From Hyphococcus sp. (GTDB lineage: Bacteria; Pseudomonadota; Alphaproteobacteria; Caulobacterales; Parvularculaceae), in NCBI GenBank assembly GCA_021776375.1, contig JAJFGA010000055.1, positions 1 to 64,000 of the forward strand: DNA of 64,000 nt, written 5' to 3'. The notes beneath the pieces are model-generated. The model did not search any database. It had not been told where the DNA came from and saw nothing but the letters and a program-made list of their open reading frames with translations. The translations under genes were made by a program, and so were the position numbers. Shown in pieces: positions 44,726 through 54,477 of the stretch. How positions within the stretch are numbered: the first letter of the stretch is position 1; each line of letters starts with the position of its first letter.

Positions 44726-45508
44726 TCATGTGATGAATTGTTTTATCAAGATTGCGGCATAGCCAGCTATACATAGCCCCGGACCGAAAGGAATGGGTGT
44801 CGTTGCATTTACGGGTCTCTTCATTAGTCGAAGCAATAAGACGATCAAGAGGGTCGCCACAGCTCCGGAAAACACAACAGCGGGAAGTATCTGCCAACCA
44901 CCCCACGCGCCAATGGCGGCGAGGGTTTTTGCATCGCCCTGACCGAGGCCTTCATAGCCGCGTATGCGCATAAAGGCAGCGGCGATAAAGCGAAAAACAA
45001 TATAACCAACAGCAGCGCCGATCATTGCGTCTGGTAAAGTGGCGAAGCGCCCAGTGACATTGGCGGTCAGACCGATCGCAAGCAGTGGCAATGTCAACCA
45101 ATCTGGCAGATAGCATGTTTCCCAATCAATGCCGATTAGCGCTATCATAAACCAGCCGAGCATAGCCGCAAAAAAAGCCGTTAGGGATAGCCCGAAGAGA
45201 CCGAAGGCAATGGCGGCGGCGAAGATACCTGCAAGTTCTATTACCGGATAGCGAATAGAGATTTCACCGTTGCAATCAGCGCATCGACCTGATTGCAGTA
45301 GATAGCTTGCAACCGGGATTAAGCGCCAGGCCGAAATCTGTTTGCGGCAATGGGGACAATAGGAACGCGGCCAGAGTAGCGTTCCACGCGGAGGGTCCTC
45401 TGTGTTAACAAGACCCCACACTTCCGGTCCGCGATAGATGACCACGTTCAAAAAACTGCCGATGACAGCACCAGAAAGTATTATTATGAGCCATAATATT
45501 ACCGTCAC
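44726..45508 (-). CDS. gspO: Prepilin peptidase GspO/PilD
   Basis: A 260-residue membrane aspartic protease/N-methyltransferase. The cytosolic zinc loop CPHCRKQ and CADCNGE (two CxxC), the first catalytic Asp in GIDWETCYLPDWLT and the GQGDAK (GxGDxK) second Asp are all present in about eight membrane helices. It processes and methylates GspG-K. It is convergent with the secretion operon and follows it directly, completing the set. Confidence 0.95.
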   Translation of the reverse strand: MTVILWLIIILSGAVIGSFLNVVIYRGPEVWGLVNTEDPPRGTLLWPRSYCPHCRKQISAWRLIPVASYLLQSGRCADCNGEISIRYPVIELAGIFAAAIAFGLFGLSLTAFFAAMLGWFMIALIGIDWETCYLPDWLTLPLLAIGLTANVTGRFATLPDAMIGAAVGYIVFRFIAAAFMRIRGYEGLGQGDAKTLAAIGAWGGWQILPAVVFSGAVATLLIVLLLRLMKRPVNATTPIPFGPGLCIAGYAAILIKQFIT

Positions 45509-45637
45509 TGAGGGGTGTCTTTAACGCGCCATTCGGCCGATCCATGTGGCCCTGGTTTCTGTTTCATCGTTTTCTTTCAAGGATACAGTGAACGACACGC
45601 CCCATTAGAGCCATTCGTATCCAACTAGAGAGTGGCC

Positions 45638-45709
45638 TCATATGATCCAGCATCTAATGGCGATGAGATATAGCATGGATAGGAAGTCACGCCCAAGTTT
45701 TATTAGAGC
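45638..45709 (-). pseudogene. IS5-family transposase C-terminal scar
   Basis: About 23 codons (ALIKLGRDFLSMLYLIAIRCWII then TGA) repeat the C-terminus seen at 22512-22788 (KLGRNLLSMLHLFAIRCRIK). Nothing upstream remains. A 13-base direct repeat GACACGCCCCATT brackets the scar at 45594-45606 and 45720-45732. The rest of the 45509-45944 gap has no gene. Confidence 0.6.
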
Positions 45710-45888
45710 TCCATATCATGACACGCCCCATTGCTATTGTGTGATTACGATATGCTGAGCGCTGCCTCCGTCATTGAACGCCAAGACAATGCCTGACAAA
45801 AACTCGCCAAATATGCTCTGCTTAGATAGTTTCCAATTAGGCGAACTCTTCGCAAAGCAAAGACGCTTCCCTAGCATCGCGTGCTGCA

Positions 45889-45920
45889 CAAAAAAACCGG
45901 GGGCGGTAACGCCCCCGGTT
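45889..45920 (-). terminator. Rho-independent terminator of the subtilase gene
   Basis: On the minus strand AACCGGGGGCG-TTAC-CGCCCCCGGTT forms an 11-bp stem with a 4-base loop followed by seven T. It starts 25 bases after the protease stop. Confidence 0.9.
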
Positions 45921-45944
45921 CCTTCAACGCTAAATTTGAAGCGT

Positions 45945-47666
45945 TTATTCTTGAGCAGCCGCAACCGCCAGGTCCGCACGCGCCATACCGGCGCCAAAGA
46001 TATTTTGATGGCCAATATCTTCTGCGGTCGATGTAATGATCTTACGTACTTCAATTGGCGACAAGTCAGGATTGACCGATTTCACCAGAGCAGCGATGCC
46101 CGCAACGTGTGGGCTGGAGAACGACGTTCCGCTGATGAAATTGTAAAGGATTGACGGATCGCGAAATGCATCAACATTAGCGGTCGTCGTAGCGCCGGCA
46201 ATCTCTGCAACAAGCGCAAGGCCGTCAGCATTTGATATTGAAACCGCAGGGTTCGCCGAAGCAAACGCACCCAGCGTACCAAAGAAGTTGCCAGGATTGC
46301 TGTTGTAAATAATTGTCGCATCCGCACCAGCCGCTTCTGCATTAAAAACTTTGGCTGCAAAGCTGCATGCGCCGCGAGAAATCAACGCAATCTTACCGGT
46401 AAGATCGGCTGCAATCGGGCCACAGCCAAGGCCAGCCGGATCGGCATCAACGATTTCCGCGGTAACATTCGCAATACCAGGGCCAGACGCAATCGGTGCG
46501 TTGGTCATTGTATTGGCTGAAAATGACTGCATTGTTGGCGAAATTTCTTCGACAACAGCTGTCACCACACAGCCCTCGCATGTCGCCGTTGGGTTATTGA
46601 CGCCTGGGCCTGTCACATCGACCCAGCCGCCCGTGTTCGTGAAGTTTGCTGGATTGTCATTGATGTCTGTCGCGCCAACAGCAAGCACCGTACCAACGCC
46701 TGCCGGTGACTGAACAACCTGGCTCGCGCCGTTGCCCGCAGATGCGACAAGAACGATGCCCGCTGCGTTCGCCGCGTTTAGCGCGGGGATATAAAAGCTC
46801 TGCCGCATGCTGCCGCCAAAGCTCATATTAATAACGTCAACACCGTCAATCGTCGCCTGAACGATACCGCCGGTAATCGCCGACAGCGGGCAGCCGCCGT
46901 CGCATACGCGATAAGGACGAACCTTTGCGCCTGGCGCAACGCCAATGAGGCCCACTTCATTATCAACAGAAGCGATCACACTCGCAACGCTCGTACCATG
47001 GCCGTTAAATGTCAGATCTTCCGCGCCAGGCAGGCCTTCCATAAAGTTGCGAATGGCGCCGTCGGGATTTGCGCGATCGTCAATGACATTCGCGTCAAGA
47101 TCCGGATGGCCATAATCGATCCCGGTATCAAGAACACCGACCACAATGCCCGCGCCTGTTGCATCCGCATTGCCGCGTACATCAGAACCAGCAACACCAT
47201 TATCTGCAGTTCCGAAATTCGGCACGGTGCTCCAGACACGATCCGCTTCTACCCGGTCGCGACCCCAAGGGACGAATTCATCAAAAACACCATTCGGAAA
47301 TCCGCCTGGCAGTGCATTCGGCGTCGTATCGTCAACACCGCCATCTTCAAATGGCTGATCATGTAATTCAAAAATCACGTCATCTTCGATAGTTGTCGCT
47401 AGCCCGCTCTGACGCAGCGTTTTCTTCGCCGCAGGCGACATATCTGCCGCCATGCCGCTAAATACAGCCGAATAGTCAAATACGACTTCTCCGCCGAGAT
47501 CTTCGATCATGTTTTTCAACGCCTGCTCATTTGCAGGTGTGTATTGGATCAAGTAGCGACCATTTCCATCATTGCCGTTGCCTGCGAAGGCTGGCGCAAT
47601 TAGCAGTGCGGCAGCGCTAATAGCTACGGCAGCCTTCCCAAATTCGGGAAGAAAAGATTTTGTCAT
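45945..47666 (-). CDS. Secreted S8 (subtilisin-like) serine protease with PA domain
   Basis: A 573-residue exported protease. The signal peptide ends near APAFA. An inhibitor_I9-type propeptide follows (YLIQYTPANEQALKNM). The catalytic triad is Asp180 (VGVLDTGID), His223 (NGHGTSVAS) and Ser515 (GTSFSSPHVAG), with Asn312 (SAGNG) in the oxyanion hole. A PA insert spans about 380-500 (LISRGACSFAAKVFNAEAAGA). The ending DLAVAAAQE has no anchor or sorting tag. Its location next to the prepilin peptidase makes it a candidate substrate of the type II secretion system; this is inference. Confidence 0.93.
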   Translation of the reverse strand: MTKSFLPEFGKAAVAISAAALLIAPAFAGNGNDGNGRYLIQYTPANEQALKNMIEDLGGEVVFDYSAVFSGMAADMSPAAKKTLRQSGLATTIEDDVIFELHDQPFEDGGVDDTTPNALPGGFPNGVFDEFVPWGRDRVEADRVWSTVPNFGTADNGVAGSDVRGNADATGAGIVVGVLDTGIDYGHPDLDANVIDDRANPDGAIRNFMEGLPGAEDLTFNGHGTSVASVIASVDNEVGLIGVAPGAKVRPYRVCDGGCPLSAITGGIVQATIDGVDVINMSFGGSMRQSFYIPALNAANAAGIVLVASAGNGASQVVQSPAGVGTVLAVGATDINDNPANFTNTGGWVDVTGPGVNNPTATCEGCVVTAVVEEISPTMQSFSANTMTNAPIASGPGIANVTAEIVDADPAGLGCGPIAADLTGKIALISRGACSFAAKVFNAEAAGADATIIYNSNPGNFFGTLGAFASANPAVSISNADGLALVAEIAGATTTANVDAFRDPSILYNFISGTSFSSPHVAGIAALVKSVNPDLSPIEVRKIITSTAEDIGHQNIFGAGMARADLAVAAAQE

Positions 47667-48363
47667 AGTTCATGCCCCTTGTTATGAAGATAGATCATCT
47701 TCAGATCAGATAAATGATGCGTCCGGTATTGAGTACATCGTGTAATTAATCGATGGCGCATAAAGCAAACGCCAACGAGGAAGAGATGATGTTTAAAGCA
47801 TAATTGGCAATTTTGCCAGCGCGACGTTTATAGGTTGCAAGAGAAAATATTCCTCACCCGGCCATCGCGAGAGCCCTTGAGCATTTTTTCACTCTAATAA
47901 TTGGCGGCGCGCCCACGAATCAAAAGCCACAGCTTTATACGCGATACGATAGGCCCGCCGATACTTAGGTTTTTATACTAATAATTGACACAACAAGAGC
48001 ATCAAATTCCTTCTCTAATAATGACCACCGCATTCTGCCTTGATGCTTCGTTGAGATGATCGTTCCGACGTAACCCAACATTCTCAGTTTTTGACGAAAC
48101 TCAATATCGGACAAGCTTCCGCTGCGAATCTGAAACCCGGAAATTCTCCAGCCGAGCGACCAAACATAGGGCCGCTTGAGAGGTGTTTTGAGTTTTGTGC
48201 AGATCGTTTGATGGTTGCATACTCAACAAATTCATTCCAACAATTCGCCACATGCCGCATTGCGAACCACGGGTCGCTTCGAATTGTCAGTCCTAATGGA
48301 TAGACTTCTTAGTTAGACAACCGGCACTTTTATCTTAGCCCTAAAGTTATTGAAATTGACATT
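47667..48363 (+). other. Intergenic region between protease and catabolic operon
   Basis: These roughly 700 bases are AT-rich and contain no frame that reads like a protein; a 70-codon frame at 48091 has no site and no recognisable motif. The protease promoter must lie at the left end (minus strand). Nothing repeat-like was identified. Confidence 0.3.
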
Positions 48364-48399
48364 GCAGGTAAATATTTTAATACTAAAATATATACCTGC
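48364..48399 (+). promoter_or_regulatory. 36-bp near-perfect palindrome upstream of the aryl-CoA operon (MarR operator)
   Basis: GCAGGTAAATATTTTA-ATAC-TAAAATATATACCTGC has 16-base arms with 15 of 16 matches. It ends 12 bases before the SDR ATG at 48412, with GGGAGAG between. The AT-rich centre can serve as -10. The MarR gene (49146) in the same operon is the likely binder, giving ligand-relieved autorepression, as usual for aromatic-acid and CoA-thioester MarR proteins. Confidence 0.8.
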
Positions 48400-48411
48400 T
48401 TGGGAGAGATC

Positions 48412-49149
48412 ATGACCAACCCCGCCAAACGCGCATTGATCACTGGCGGCGGATCAGGCATAGGGCTGGCAATCGCACAAAAATTTGTGAAAAACGGTAT
48501 CAACGTCACCATCGCGGGACGCAATACGGCGCGCCTCAAAGAAACTGGCCTGGCCTTTATCGAAATCGATGTGACAGACGAGACATCTGTTATCGAAGCC
48601 GTCAAGCAATGCGGACCAATCGATATCTTCATTGCAAACGCTGGTGCGGCGACGACGGCGCCAGCCTTAAAAACCTCGCATCAACTCTGGGACGAAATGA
48701 TCGCAGTCAATTTGACCAGTGTTTACCTTTGCGCACGCGCAGCCATACCACAAATGGTCGATCGCGGCTGGGGCCGTTTCATCGCCATTGCATCCACCGC
48801 TTCGCTCAAAGCTTACGCCTATACCGGCGCCTATACAGCCGCCAAACACGGCGTAATTGGCTGGGTCCGCACATTGGCGATTGAGCTGGCGAAAACCGGC
48901 GTTACATCAAATGCGATTTGTCCTGGCTTTACCGACACTGCGATGGTGCAAAACTCGATTGAAGCTATCGCGCAAAAAACTGGCCGCACAAAAGACCAAG
49001 CGCTCCAAGCGCTGGTCAAGGACAATCCGATGGGCCGATTAATCAAGCCGGTTGAAGTGGCGCAGACCGCCCTGTGGCTCGCAAGCGATGACGCTGCGGC
49101 CATCAACGGACAGGCCATCGCTGTAGACGCCGGCGAGACTGCGTCGTGA
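48412..49149 (+). CDS. SDR-family 3-hydroxyacyl-CoA-type dehydrogenase
   Basis: A 245-residue short-chain dehydrogenase. ATG 48412 has GGGAGAG before it; the TTG at 48400 lies inside that site. The cofactor motif is TGGGSGIG, then NAGAA, the catalytic residues Ser (ASTAS) and YTAAK (Y-x3-K), and a C-terminal NGQAIAVDAG. First gene of the operon; it overlaps the MarR gene by four bases. In 2-aminobenzoyl-CoA-type pathways a dehydrogenase handles the beta-oxidation-like step after ring opening (inference). Confidence 0.9.
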   Translation: MTNPAKRALITGGGSGIGLAIAQKFVKNGINVTIAGRNTARLKETGLAFIEIDVTDETSVIEAVKQCGPIDIFIANAGAATTAPALKTSHQLWDEMIAVNLTSVYLCARAAIPQMVDRGWGRFIAIASTASLKAYAYTGAYTAAKHGVIGWVRTLAIELAKTGVTSNAICPGFTDTAMVQNSIEAIAQKTGRTKDQALQALVKDNPMGRLIKPVEVAQTALWLASDDAAAINGQAIAVDAGETAS

Positions 49150-49610
49150 GACAGTCTCGTGACGCCATTCGCGCATGGCTTGACCTTCTTGGCGCGTCAA
49201 ACGCCATAAAAAAATCCGTCGATACGCAACTACGCTCAGATTTTGGGGTTTCGATTTCACGTTTTGATATACTCTCGGCGCTTGAGCGTGCAGGCCCTGA
49301 TGGCCTTCGCGCCGGCGTGCTTTCACAACAATTGATGGTTACTGAAGGCAACACCACGCAAGTGACGGCGCCGCTGATTCGCGATGGTCTGGTGAAACGC
49401 AATACCGGCCGCGATGACGCGCGGATTGCAATATTTACCCTTACAAAAAAAGGCGAGAGGCTATTTTCAAAAATGGCCACAGATCATAATCATTGGATCG
49501 GAACTGTTTTTTCAGATTTATCGAAGTCAGAACTTGCGGCCTTTCGAAGGATTTTGCGAAAACTCAACATACCAGGCAGCACCGCGCAGCCTGGAAAGGA
49601 TGCAGCATGA
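49146..49610 (+). CDS. MarR-family transcriptional regulator
   Basis: A 154-residue winged-helix regulator ([24 protein letters not shown], recognition helix near [14 protein letters not shown], wing [15 protein letters not shown]). The GTG start overlaps the SDR stop, and its own stop overlaps the next start. Being second in its operon behind a strong palindrome suggests autoregulation in response to a CoA thioester or aromatic acid. Confidence 0.9.
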   Translation: MRQSRDAIRAWLDLLGASNAIKKSVDTQLRSDFGVSISRFDILSALERAGPDGLRAGVLSQQLMVTEGNTTQVTAPLIRDGLVKRNTGRDDARIAIFTLTKKGERLFSKMATDHNHWIGTVFSDLSKSELAAFRRILRKLNIPGSTAQPGKDAA

Positions 49611-50416
49611 CCCCAGAGACATTCAAGCCGAAACATTTCTCGTGGCAGTTTGATGGCGGCGTCGCACGGATCTCGCTTAATAGGCCAGAACGCAAAAACC
49701 CACTGACTTTCGAATCCTATGCGGAATTGCGAGATTTATTTCGTGACCTTGTCTACGCTAAAAACATTCATGCTGTGGTCATGGGCAGCAATGGCGGTAA
49801 TTTCTGTTCTGGCGGCGACGTCCATGATATTATTGGCCCACTGACAAGCATGAACATGTCGGAGTTACTCGACTTCACTCGTATGACGGGTGATCTGGTC
49901 AAGGCCATGCGCAAATGTCCGCAGCCAATTATAGCCGCCGTAGATGGGATTAGCGTCGGCGCCGGCGCGATCATCTCCATGGCGTCGGATATTCGTTATG
50001 CCAGTCCTGACGCCAAAACTGCGTTCTTGTTTAATCGCGTTGGCCTTGCTGGCTGTGATATGGGCGCCTGCGCGATGTTGCCGCGCATTATCGGACAGGG
50101 CCGGGCTAGCGAGCTGTTGCTATTCGGACGCAGCTTTAGTGCAGAGGAAGGCTTGCAATGGGGATTTTTCAACCAGATCACCCCCGCCGCTGAGCTTGAC
50201 GCATTCGCTATGAAGATGGCGCACAAAATTGCGAGCGGCCCAACTTTTGCCAATGGCATTACAAAAAATCAGCTCGACATGGAGTGGGACATGAGCCTTG
50301 ATACGGCAATAGAGGCCGAAGCACAGGCCCAGGCGATCTGTATGCAGACAGAGGATTTCAAACGCGCCTATCATGCATTTGTCGCAAAAGAAAAACCAGT
50401 GTTTGAGGGCGATTAG
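49607..50416 (+). CDS. Enoyl-CoA hydratase/isomerase family protein
   Basis: A 269-residue crotonase-fold protein; ATG 49607 overlaps the MarR stop (ATGA), and the longer frame to 49493 is a shadow. Motifs are [17 protein letters not shown], the oxyanion-hole segments [12 protein letters not shown] and [18 protein letters not shown], then [15 protein letters not shown]. It belongs to the aromatic-CoA operon and would hydrate or cleave a CoA-bound intermediate. Confidence 0.92.
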   Translation: MTPETFKPKHFSWQFDGGVARISLNRPERKNPLTFESYAELRDLFRDLVYAKNIHAVVMGSNGGNFCSGGDVHDIIGPLTSMNMSELLDFTRMTGDLVKAMRKCPQPIIAAVDGISVGAGAIISMASDIRYASPDAKTAFLFNRVGLAGCDMGACAMLPRIIGQGRASELLLFGRSFSAEEGLQWGFFNQITPAAELDAFAMKMAHKIASGPTFANGITKNQLDMEWDMSLDTAIEAEAQAQAICMQTEDFKRAYHAFVAKEKPVFEGD

Positions 50417-51607
50417 ATGGCCGATCACTCTTTTCTCGACTGGCCGTTTTTTGAACCGCATCATAAAAGCCTTGCGCTTGATCTGGATATCTGGGCGGCG
50501 GATCTCCTGCCCGCGATTGTCGGCCATGAAGCCACCCATCAAAATATCGATGCGACATGCATGGCGCTGGTCAAGGCGCTCGGCTCCGGCGGATGGCTTC
50601 GTTACTGCGTGCCCGCCGCTTATGGCGGTGTTCATGATGGCCTTGATGTGCGCTCGCTTTGTATCATTCGCGAAACTCTAGCGCGCCATTCCGGGCTTGC
50701 CGATTTTGCCTTCGCTATGCAGGGACTCGGTTCCGGCGCGATCAGCACATACGGCTCGGAGGCGCAAAAGCTTGCCTACCTACCCGCTGTTGCTTCAGGC
50801 GAGAAAATCGCCGCCTTCGCCTTGTCGGAGGCTGGCGCTGGTTCGGACGTCGCTGCTATGTCGATGACGCTGCAAAAAGTCGGCGGAGATTACATCGCCA
50901 ATGGCGGGAAAGCCTGGATATCCAATGGCGGCATTGCCGATTTTTATACGCTGTTTGGCCGTACTAGCGCCGGTAATAAAGGCGTATCGGCGATCATTGT
51001 TGATGCGGATACAAAAGGTCATACCGTCGCGGAGCGTATTGAAGTTATAGCGCCACACCCACTGGCGCGGCTGAACTTCGACGGCTGCAAAATTCCGGCC
51101 GGTAATCTGATCGGAGGCGAGGGAGACGGCCTCAAAATCGCGCTTGGCACATTAGATATTTTCCGCACGACCGTCGGCGCGGCGGCGCTTGGCTTCGCGC
51201 GACGCGCACTTGATGAGGCGACAGCTCACGCTACACAGCGGGAAATGTTTGGCGCGACACTGTCGGAACTCCCCATTGCGCAAGAGCGCCTTGCAGAAAT
51301 GGCGCTCGATATCGATGCTTCGGCGCTGCTGATCTATCGTTCGGCCTGGACCAAGGATGTTAAAAAAAACCGCGTCACCCGCGAGGCAGCCATGGCTAAG
51401 CTTTTTGCAACCGACCAAGCGCAGCTTGTCATCGATAAAGCGGTGCAGATGTTCGGTGCACTGGGCGTCAAAAAAGGCATTAAGGTCGAAGAACTTTACC
51501 GCGAGATTCGCGCATTGCGGATTTATGAGGGTGCTTCGGAAGTGCAAAAAACCGTCATAGCGCGCCAGCATCTGCAAAATTTTCGAAAACCGGAGACCGG
51601 TAAATGA
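50417..51607 (+). CDS. Acyl-CoA dehydrogenase
   Basis: A 396-residue flavoprotein. [19 protein letters not shown] and [24 protein letters not shown] bind FAD/substrate, and the C-terminal [28 protein letters not shown] holds the usual catalytic-base region (EGAS). It begins immediately after the preceding stop. In the related 2-aminobenzoate gene clusters an acyl-CoA dehydrogenase acts on the reduced, non-aromatic product of the monooxygenase/reductase. Confidence 0.92.
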   Translation: MADHSFLDWPFFEPHHKSLALDLDIWAADLLPAIVGHEATHQNIDATCMALVKALGSGGWLRYCVPAAYGGVHDGLDVRSLCIIRETLARHSGLADFAFAMQGLGSGAISTYGSEAQKLAYLPAVASGEKIAAFALSEAGAGSDVAAMSMTLQKVGGDYIANGGKAWISNGGIADFYTLFGRTSAGNKGVSAIIVDADTKGHTVAERIEVIAPHPLARLNFDGCKIPAGNLIGGEGDGLKIALGTLDIFRTTVGAAALGFARRALDEATAHATQREMFGATLSELPIAQERLAEMALDIDASALLIYRSAWTKDVKKNRVTREAAMAKLFATDQAQLVIDKAVQMFGALGVKKGIKVEELYREIRALRIYEGASEVQKTVIARQHLQNFRKPETGK

Positions 51608-52002
51608 ACCATCAAATTCTTCAGCCAGAAGACTGGCCTCGCCCCAAGGGCTATTCAAATGGCGTCGCCGTAACAGGCAGGCAAATATTTACCGCCGGCG
51701 TCGTTGGCTGGAATGTGAATGAAGAATTTGTCTCTGACAGCTTCGTTGATCAGTTCCGACAAATCCTGATCAATACGGTTGCAATCTTGAAAGAAGGCGG
51801 CGCGGCGCCATCCGACATTGTTCGCATGACCTGTTACGTGACAGATAAGCGCGACTACCTCAATCATGCGCGCGAGATCGGCGCCGTCTGGCGCGAAGTT
51901 TTTGGCAAGGTGTTTCCCTGCATGGCTGTCGTTCAGGTGGTCGCCCTCATGGAAGACGCGGCCAAGGTGGAAATCGAAACCACGGCGGTGATCGCACAAT
52001 AA
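51604..52002 (+). CDS. RidA/YjgF-family protein
   Basis: A 132-residue RidA-fold protein ([54 protein letters not shown]). These trimers hydrolyse reactive enamines/imines. In a pathway that dearomatises an aminoaryl-CoA, imine hydrolysis releasing ammonia is expected, so its presence argues for an amino-aromatic rather than a phenolic substrate. It overlaps the preceding gene by four bases. Confidence 0.9.
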   Translation: MNHQILQPEDWPRPKGYSNGVAVTGRQIFTAGVVGWNVNEEFVSDSFVDQFRQILINTVAILKEGGAAPSDIVRMTCYVTDKRDYLNHAREIGAVWREVFGKVFPCMAVVQVVALMEDAAKVEIETTAVIAQ

Positions 52003-52017
52003 AGGGGACAGCACGTA

Positions 52018-54381
52018 ATGAAAATTACTGTCATCGGCGGCGGCCCCGGCGGGCTCTATTTCGCGCTGCTCACAAAAAAGCGCATGCCCGACTGCAAGAT
52101 AGATGTTTATGAGCAAAACCAGGCCGATGATACGTTTGGTTTTGGCGTCGTGTTTTCTGATGAAACGCTGGATGAGTTTTTAAGCGCCGATCTTGAGTCA
52201 TACGAATTGATCCGGGATAATTTCGCCTATTGGACAGACATCGTCATCGAACACCAATCTGTCCGCACCGTCATCGGCGGCAATGGTTTTGCCGGATGTT
52301 CACGCATGACGCTCTTGCAGATGTTGCACAAGCGCTGCGGTGCGGTTGGCGTCAACATTCACTTTTCCACCGCCATAGACGTGGACAAGGTGGACGAGAC
52401 TTTCGCCGACAGCGATATCATCATCGCTGCAGACGGCGTGAACAGCGCGGTCCGGGAAAAGTATGCCGACTCCTTCGGCGCCAAGACGGAGTTGATGCGC
52501 AATAAGTTTACCTGGCTAGGCTCAACCCGACCACTTGATGCTTTTACGTTCTTTTTCAAAAAAACCGAGCACGGCCATTTTTGTGCGCATACCTATCAAT
52601 ATGAAGAAGGGCATTCGACCTGGGTAGTTGAAGCAACGCCGGAATGCTGGACAGCCTCAGGGTTTGAGGCGATGGATGAGAACGAAACCACGCGTGCGCT
52701 GGAAGAAATTTTTCATAATGAGCTTGATGGTCATTCGTTCATCACCAACCGGTCGATCTGGCGCAATTTTCCAAAAATAACATGCGAGAAATGGAGCCAT
52801 GGCAAGATCGTACTGCTTGGCGACAACAAAGCGACCGCACACTGGTCTATCGGGTCCGGCACAAAACTGGCGATGGAATGTGCAATCTCTCTGTCCGATG
52901 CAATGTTGAAACACAAACGCGATCTACCGCGCGTTTTTGCTGATTACGAAAATGAGCGCCGTACACCGGTGGAGATTACCCAGCATAACGCTCAAGTTTC
53001 CCTCACCTGGTTTGAGAACATGCCGCTGCATTGGTCAAAGGCGCCTTATGCGTTTGCGTTCTCAGTTATGTCACGGGGAAAATCTGTCACATGGGATAAT
53101 TTGAAACTGCGCGATACGGCGTTTCTTGAAAAAGCGGAGCAGGAATACTACGACAAATACAAACGAGAGACTGGCCGCGACGTCACCGCCGATCGCCCGA
53201 CGCCAATGTTCACGCCCTTTGAATTGCGCAACCTCACGATCCCCAACCGGGTCGTGATGGCGCCAATGGCGCAATATTGCGCCACAGATGGCGACCTTAC
53301 AGACTGGCATTTCAGCCATTATACCGCTCGGGCAATCGGCGGCGCGGGTCTGATCGTCGCCGAAATGACCTGCCCTACGCCCGATGCGCGTATCACCACC
53401 GGTTGCACTGGTTTGTGGAGCGACGCGCAGGAGGCGCAATGGAAGCGCATCACCGATTTCATTCATACCGAGACACGAAGCAAAATCGCACTACAGCTTG
53501 GGCATGCAGGACGCAAAGGATCGACCTGCACACCCGATAGCGGCGGCGGTATGGATAGCCCCATGGATCAAGGAAACTGGCCGATCTATTCCGCCTCGCC
53601 CATCCCTTACGATGACGCCTCACAAACGCCGATTGAAATGACACGCGAGCAGATGGACGCGGTGCGCGAAAGATTTGTCGCCTCGGCCAAACGCGCCGAC
53701 CGCGCCGGCTTCGATATGCTTGAGCTGCACTGCGCTCATGGTTACTTGTTGGCGAGTTTTTTGTCACCGCTTACCAATCAGCGAACGGATGAGTATGGCG
53801 GCGGCGTCGCCAACCGCGTTAAATACCCGACGGAAATTTTCAAAGCGATACGGGCCGTCTGGCCGAGTGACAAACCCATGTCAGTGCGCCTGTCGTCAAG
53901 TGATTGGGCTGATGGTGGGTTGACGCAGGATGATTTACGGAAAATCGCCGGGGCGTTTAAAGACGCTGGCGTTGACATCATTCACGCTTCATCCGGCCAG
54001 ACCGTGCCATGGCAAAAACCGACCTACGGGCGAATGTGGCAAACGCCCTTTGCCGAATTCATCAAACATGCCGTAGATATTCCAACCATAGCGGTCGGCG
54101 ACATAACCCTTCCCGAACAAATTAACACCATCATCGCCGATGACCGCGCCGATTTATGCGCGCTGGCGCGCCCGCATCTCAACCACCCGTTTTTCACCCG
54201 CCAGGCTGCCGGTCATTACGGCGTAAAACAAGTCAGCGGCAAACCCATGGGCTGGCCACTCCAACTACATACTGGTGAATACCAGCTCTACAGGGAAGCG
54301 GAAAAGAACAACGAGAAAGCCCTCGACCTCGCGATCAAGGCTCGCCCCAACCGGCGGCATTATCAGAAGGCGGAAGAATAA
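52018..54381 (+). CDS. 2-Aminobenzoyl-CoA / salicylyl-CoA monooxygenase-reductase (two-domain flavoprotein)
   Basis: A 787-residue fusion. Residues 1-380 are an FAD-dependent aromatic hydroxylase (VIGGGPGGLYFALL at the start, GDNKATAHWSIGSGTKLAMEC for the ribityl site). From about 400 follows an old-yellow-enzyme FMN reductase (FTPFELRNLTIPNRVVMAPM, HAGRKGS, ELHCAHGYLLASFLSP, ALARPHLNHPFF). The architecture matches 2-aminobenzoyl-CoA monooxygenase/reductase of Azoarcus and annotated salicylyl-CoA 5-hydroxylase/oxidoreductases: it hydroxylates and partly reduces the ring. Operon partners (SDR, hydratase, dehydrogenase, RidA) match the 2-aminobenzoate cluster. No CoA ligase is present here. Confidence 0.92.
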   Translation: MKITVIGGGPGGLYFALLTKKRMPDCKIDVYEQNQADDTFGFGVVFSDETLDEFLSADLESYELIRDNFAYWTDIVIEHQSVRTVIGGNGFAGCSRMTLLQMLHKRCGAVGVNIHFSTAIDVDKVDETFADSDIIIAADGVNSAVREKYADSFGAKTELMRNKFTWLGSTRPLDAFTFFFKKTEHGHFCAHTYQYEEGHSTWVVEATPECWTASGFEAMDENETTRALEEIFHNELDGHSFITNRSIWRNFPKITCEKWSHGKIVLLGDNKATAHWSIGSGTKLAMECAISLSDAMLKHKRDLPRVFADYENERRTPVEITQHNAQVSLTWFENMPLHWSKAPYAFAFSVMSRGKSVTWDNLKLRDTAFLEKAEQEYYDKYKRETGRDVTADRPTPMFTPFELRNLTIPNRVVMAPMAQYCATDGDLTDWHFSHYTARAIGGAGLIVAEMTCPTPDARITTGCTGLWSDAQEAQWKRITDFIHTETRSKIALQLGHAGRKGSTCTPDSGGGMDSPMDQGNWPIYSASPIPYDDASQTPIEMTREQMDAVRERFVASAKRADRAGFDMLELHCAHGYLLASFLSPLTNQRTDEYGGGVANRVKYPTEIFKAIRAVWPSDKPMSVRLSSSDWADGGLTQDDLRKIAGAFKDAGVDIIHASSGQTVPWQKPTYGRMWQTPFAEFIKHAVDIPTIAVGDITLPEQINTIIADDRADLCALARPHLNHPFFTRQAAGHYGVKQVSGKPMGWPLQLHTGEYQLYREAEKNNEKALDLAIKARPNRRHYQKAEE

Positions 54382-54424
54382 GATGCAAGATTTTGGGCTC
54401 CTTTGGCGCATCATTGACGTTGGA

Positions 54425-54470
54425 TCAGAAGCTATCCACTCCATTGGCTTCTGAGATCAACCGGTTTTTG
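54425..54470 (+). terminator. Possible terminator between convergent operons
   Basis: TCAGAAGC (54425-54432) and GCTTCTGA (54447-54454) form an 8-bp stem with a 14-base loop; a run of five T comes 10 bases later. The loop is long and the T-run distant, so the call is weak, but the position between two convergent stops fits. Confidence 0.35.
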
Positions 54471-54477
54471 CTTAATT

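Noticed and set aside
48091-48303. 70-codon open frame between the protease and the SDR operon
   Set aside because: No ribosome site and no protein-like features.
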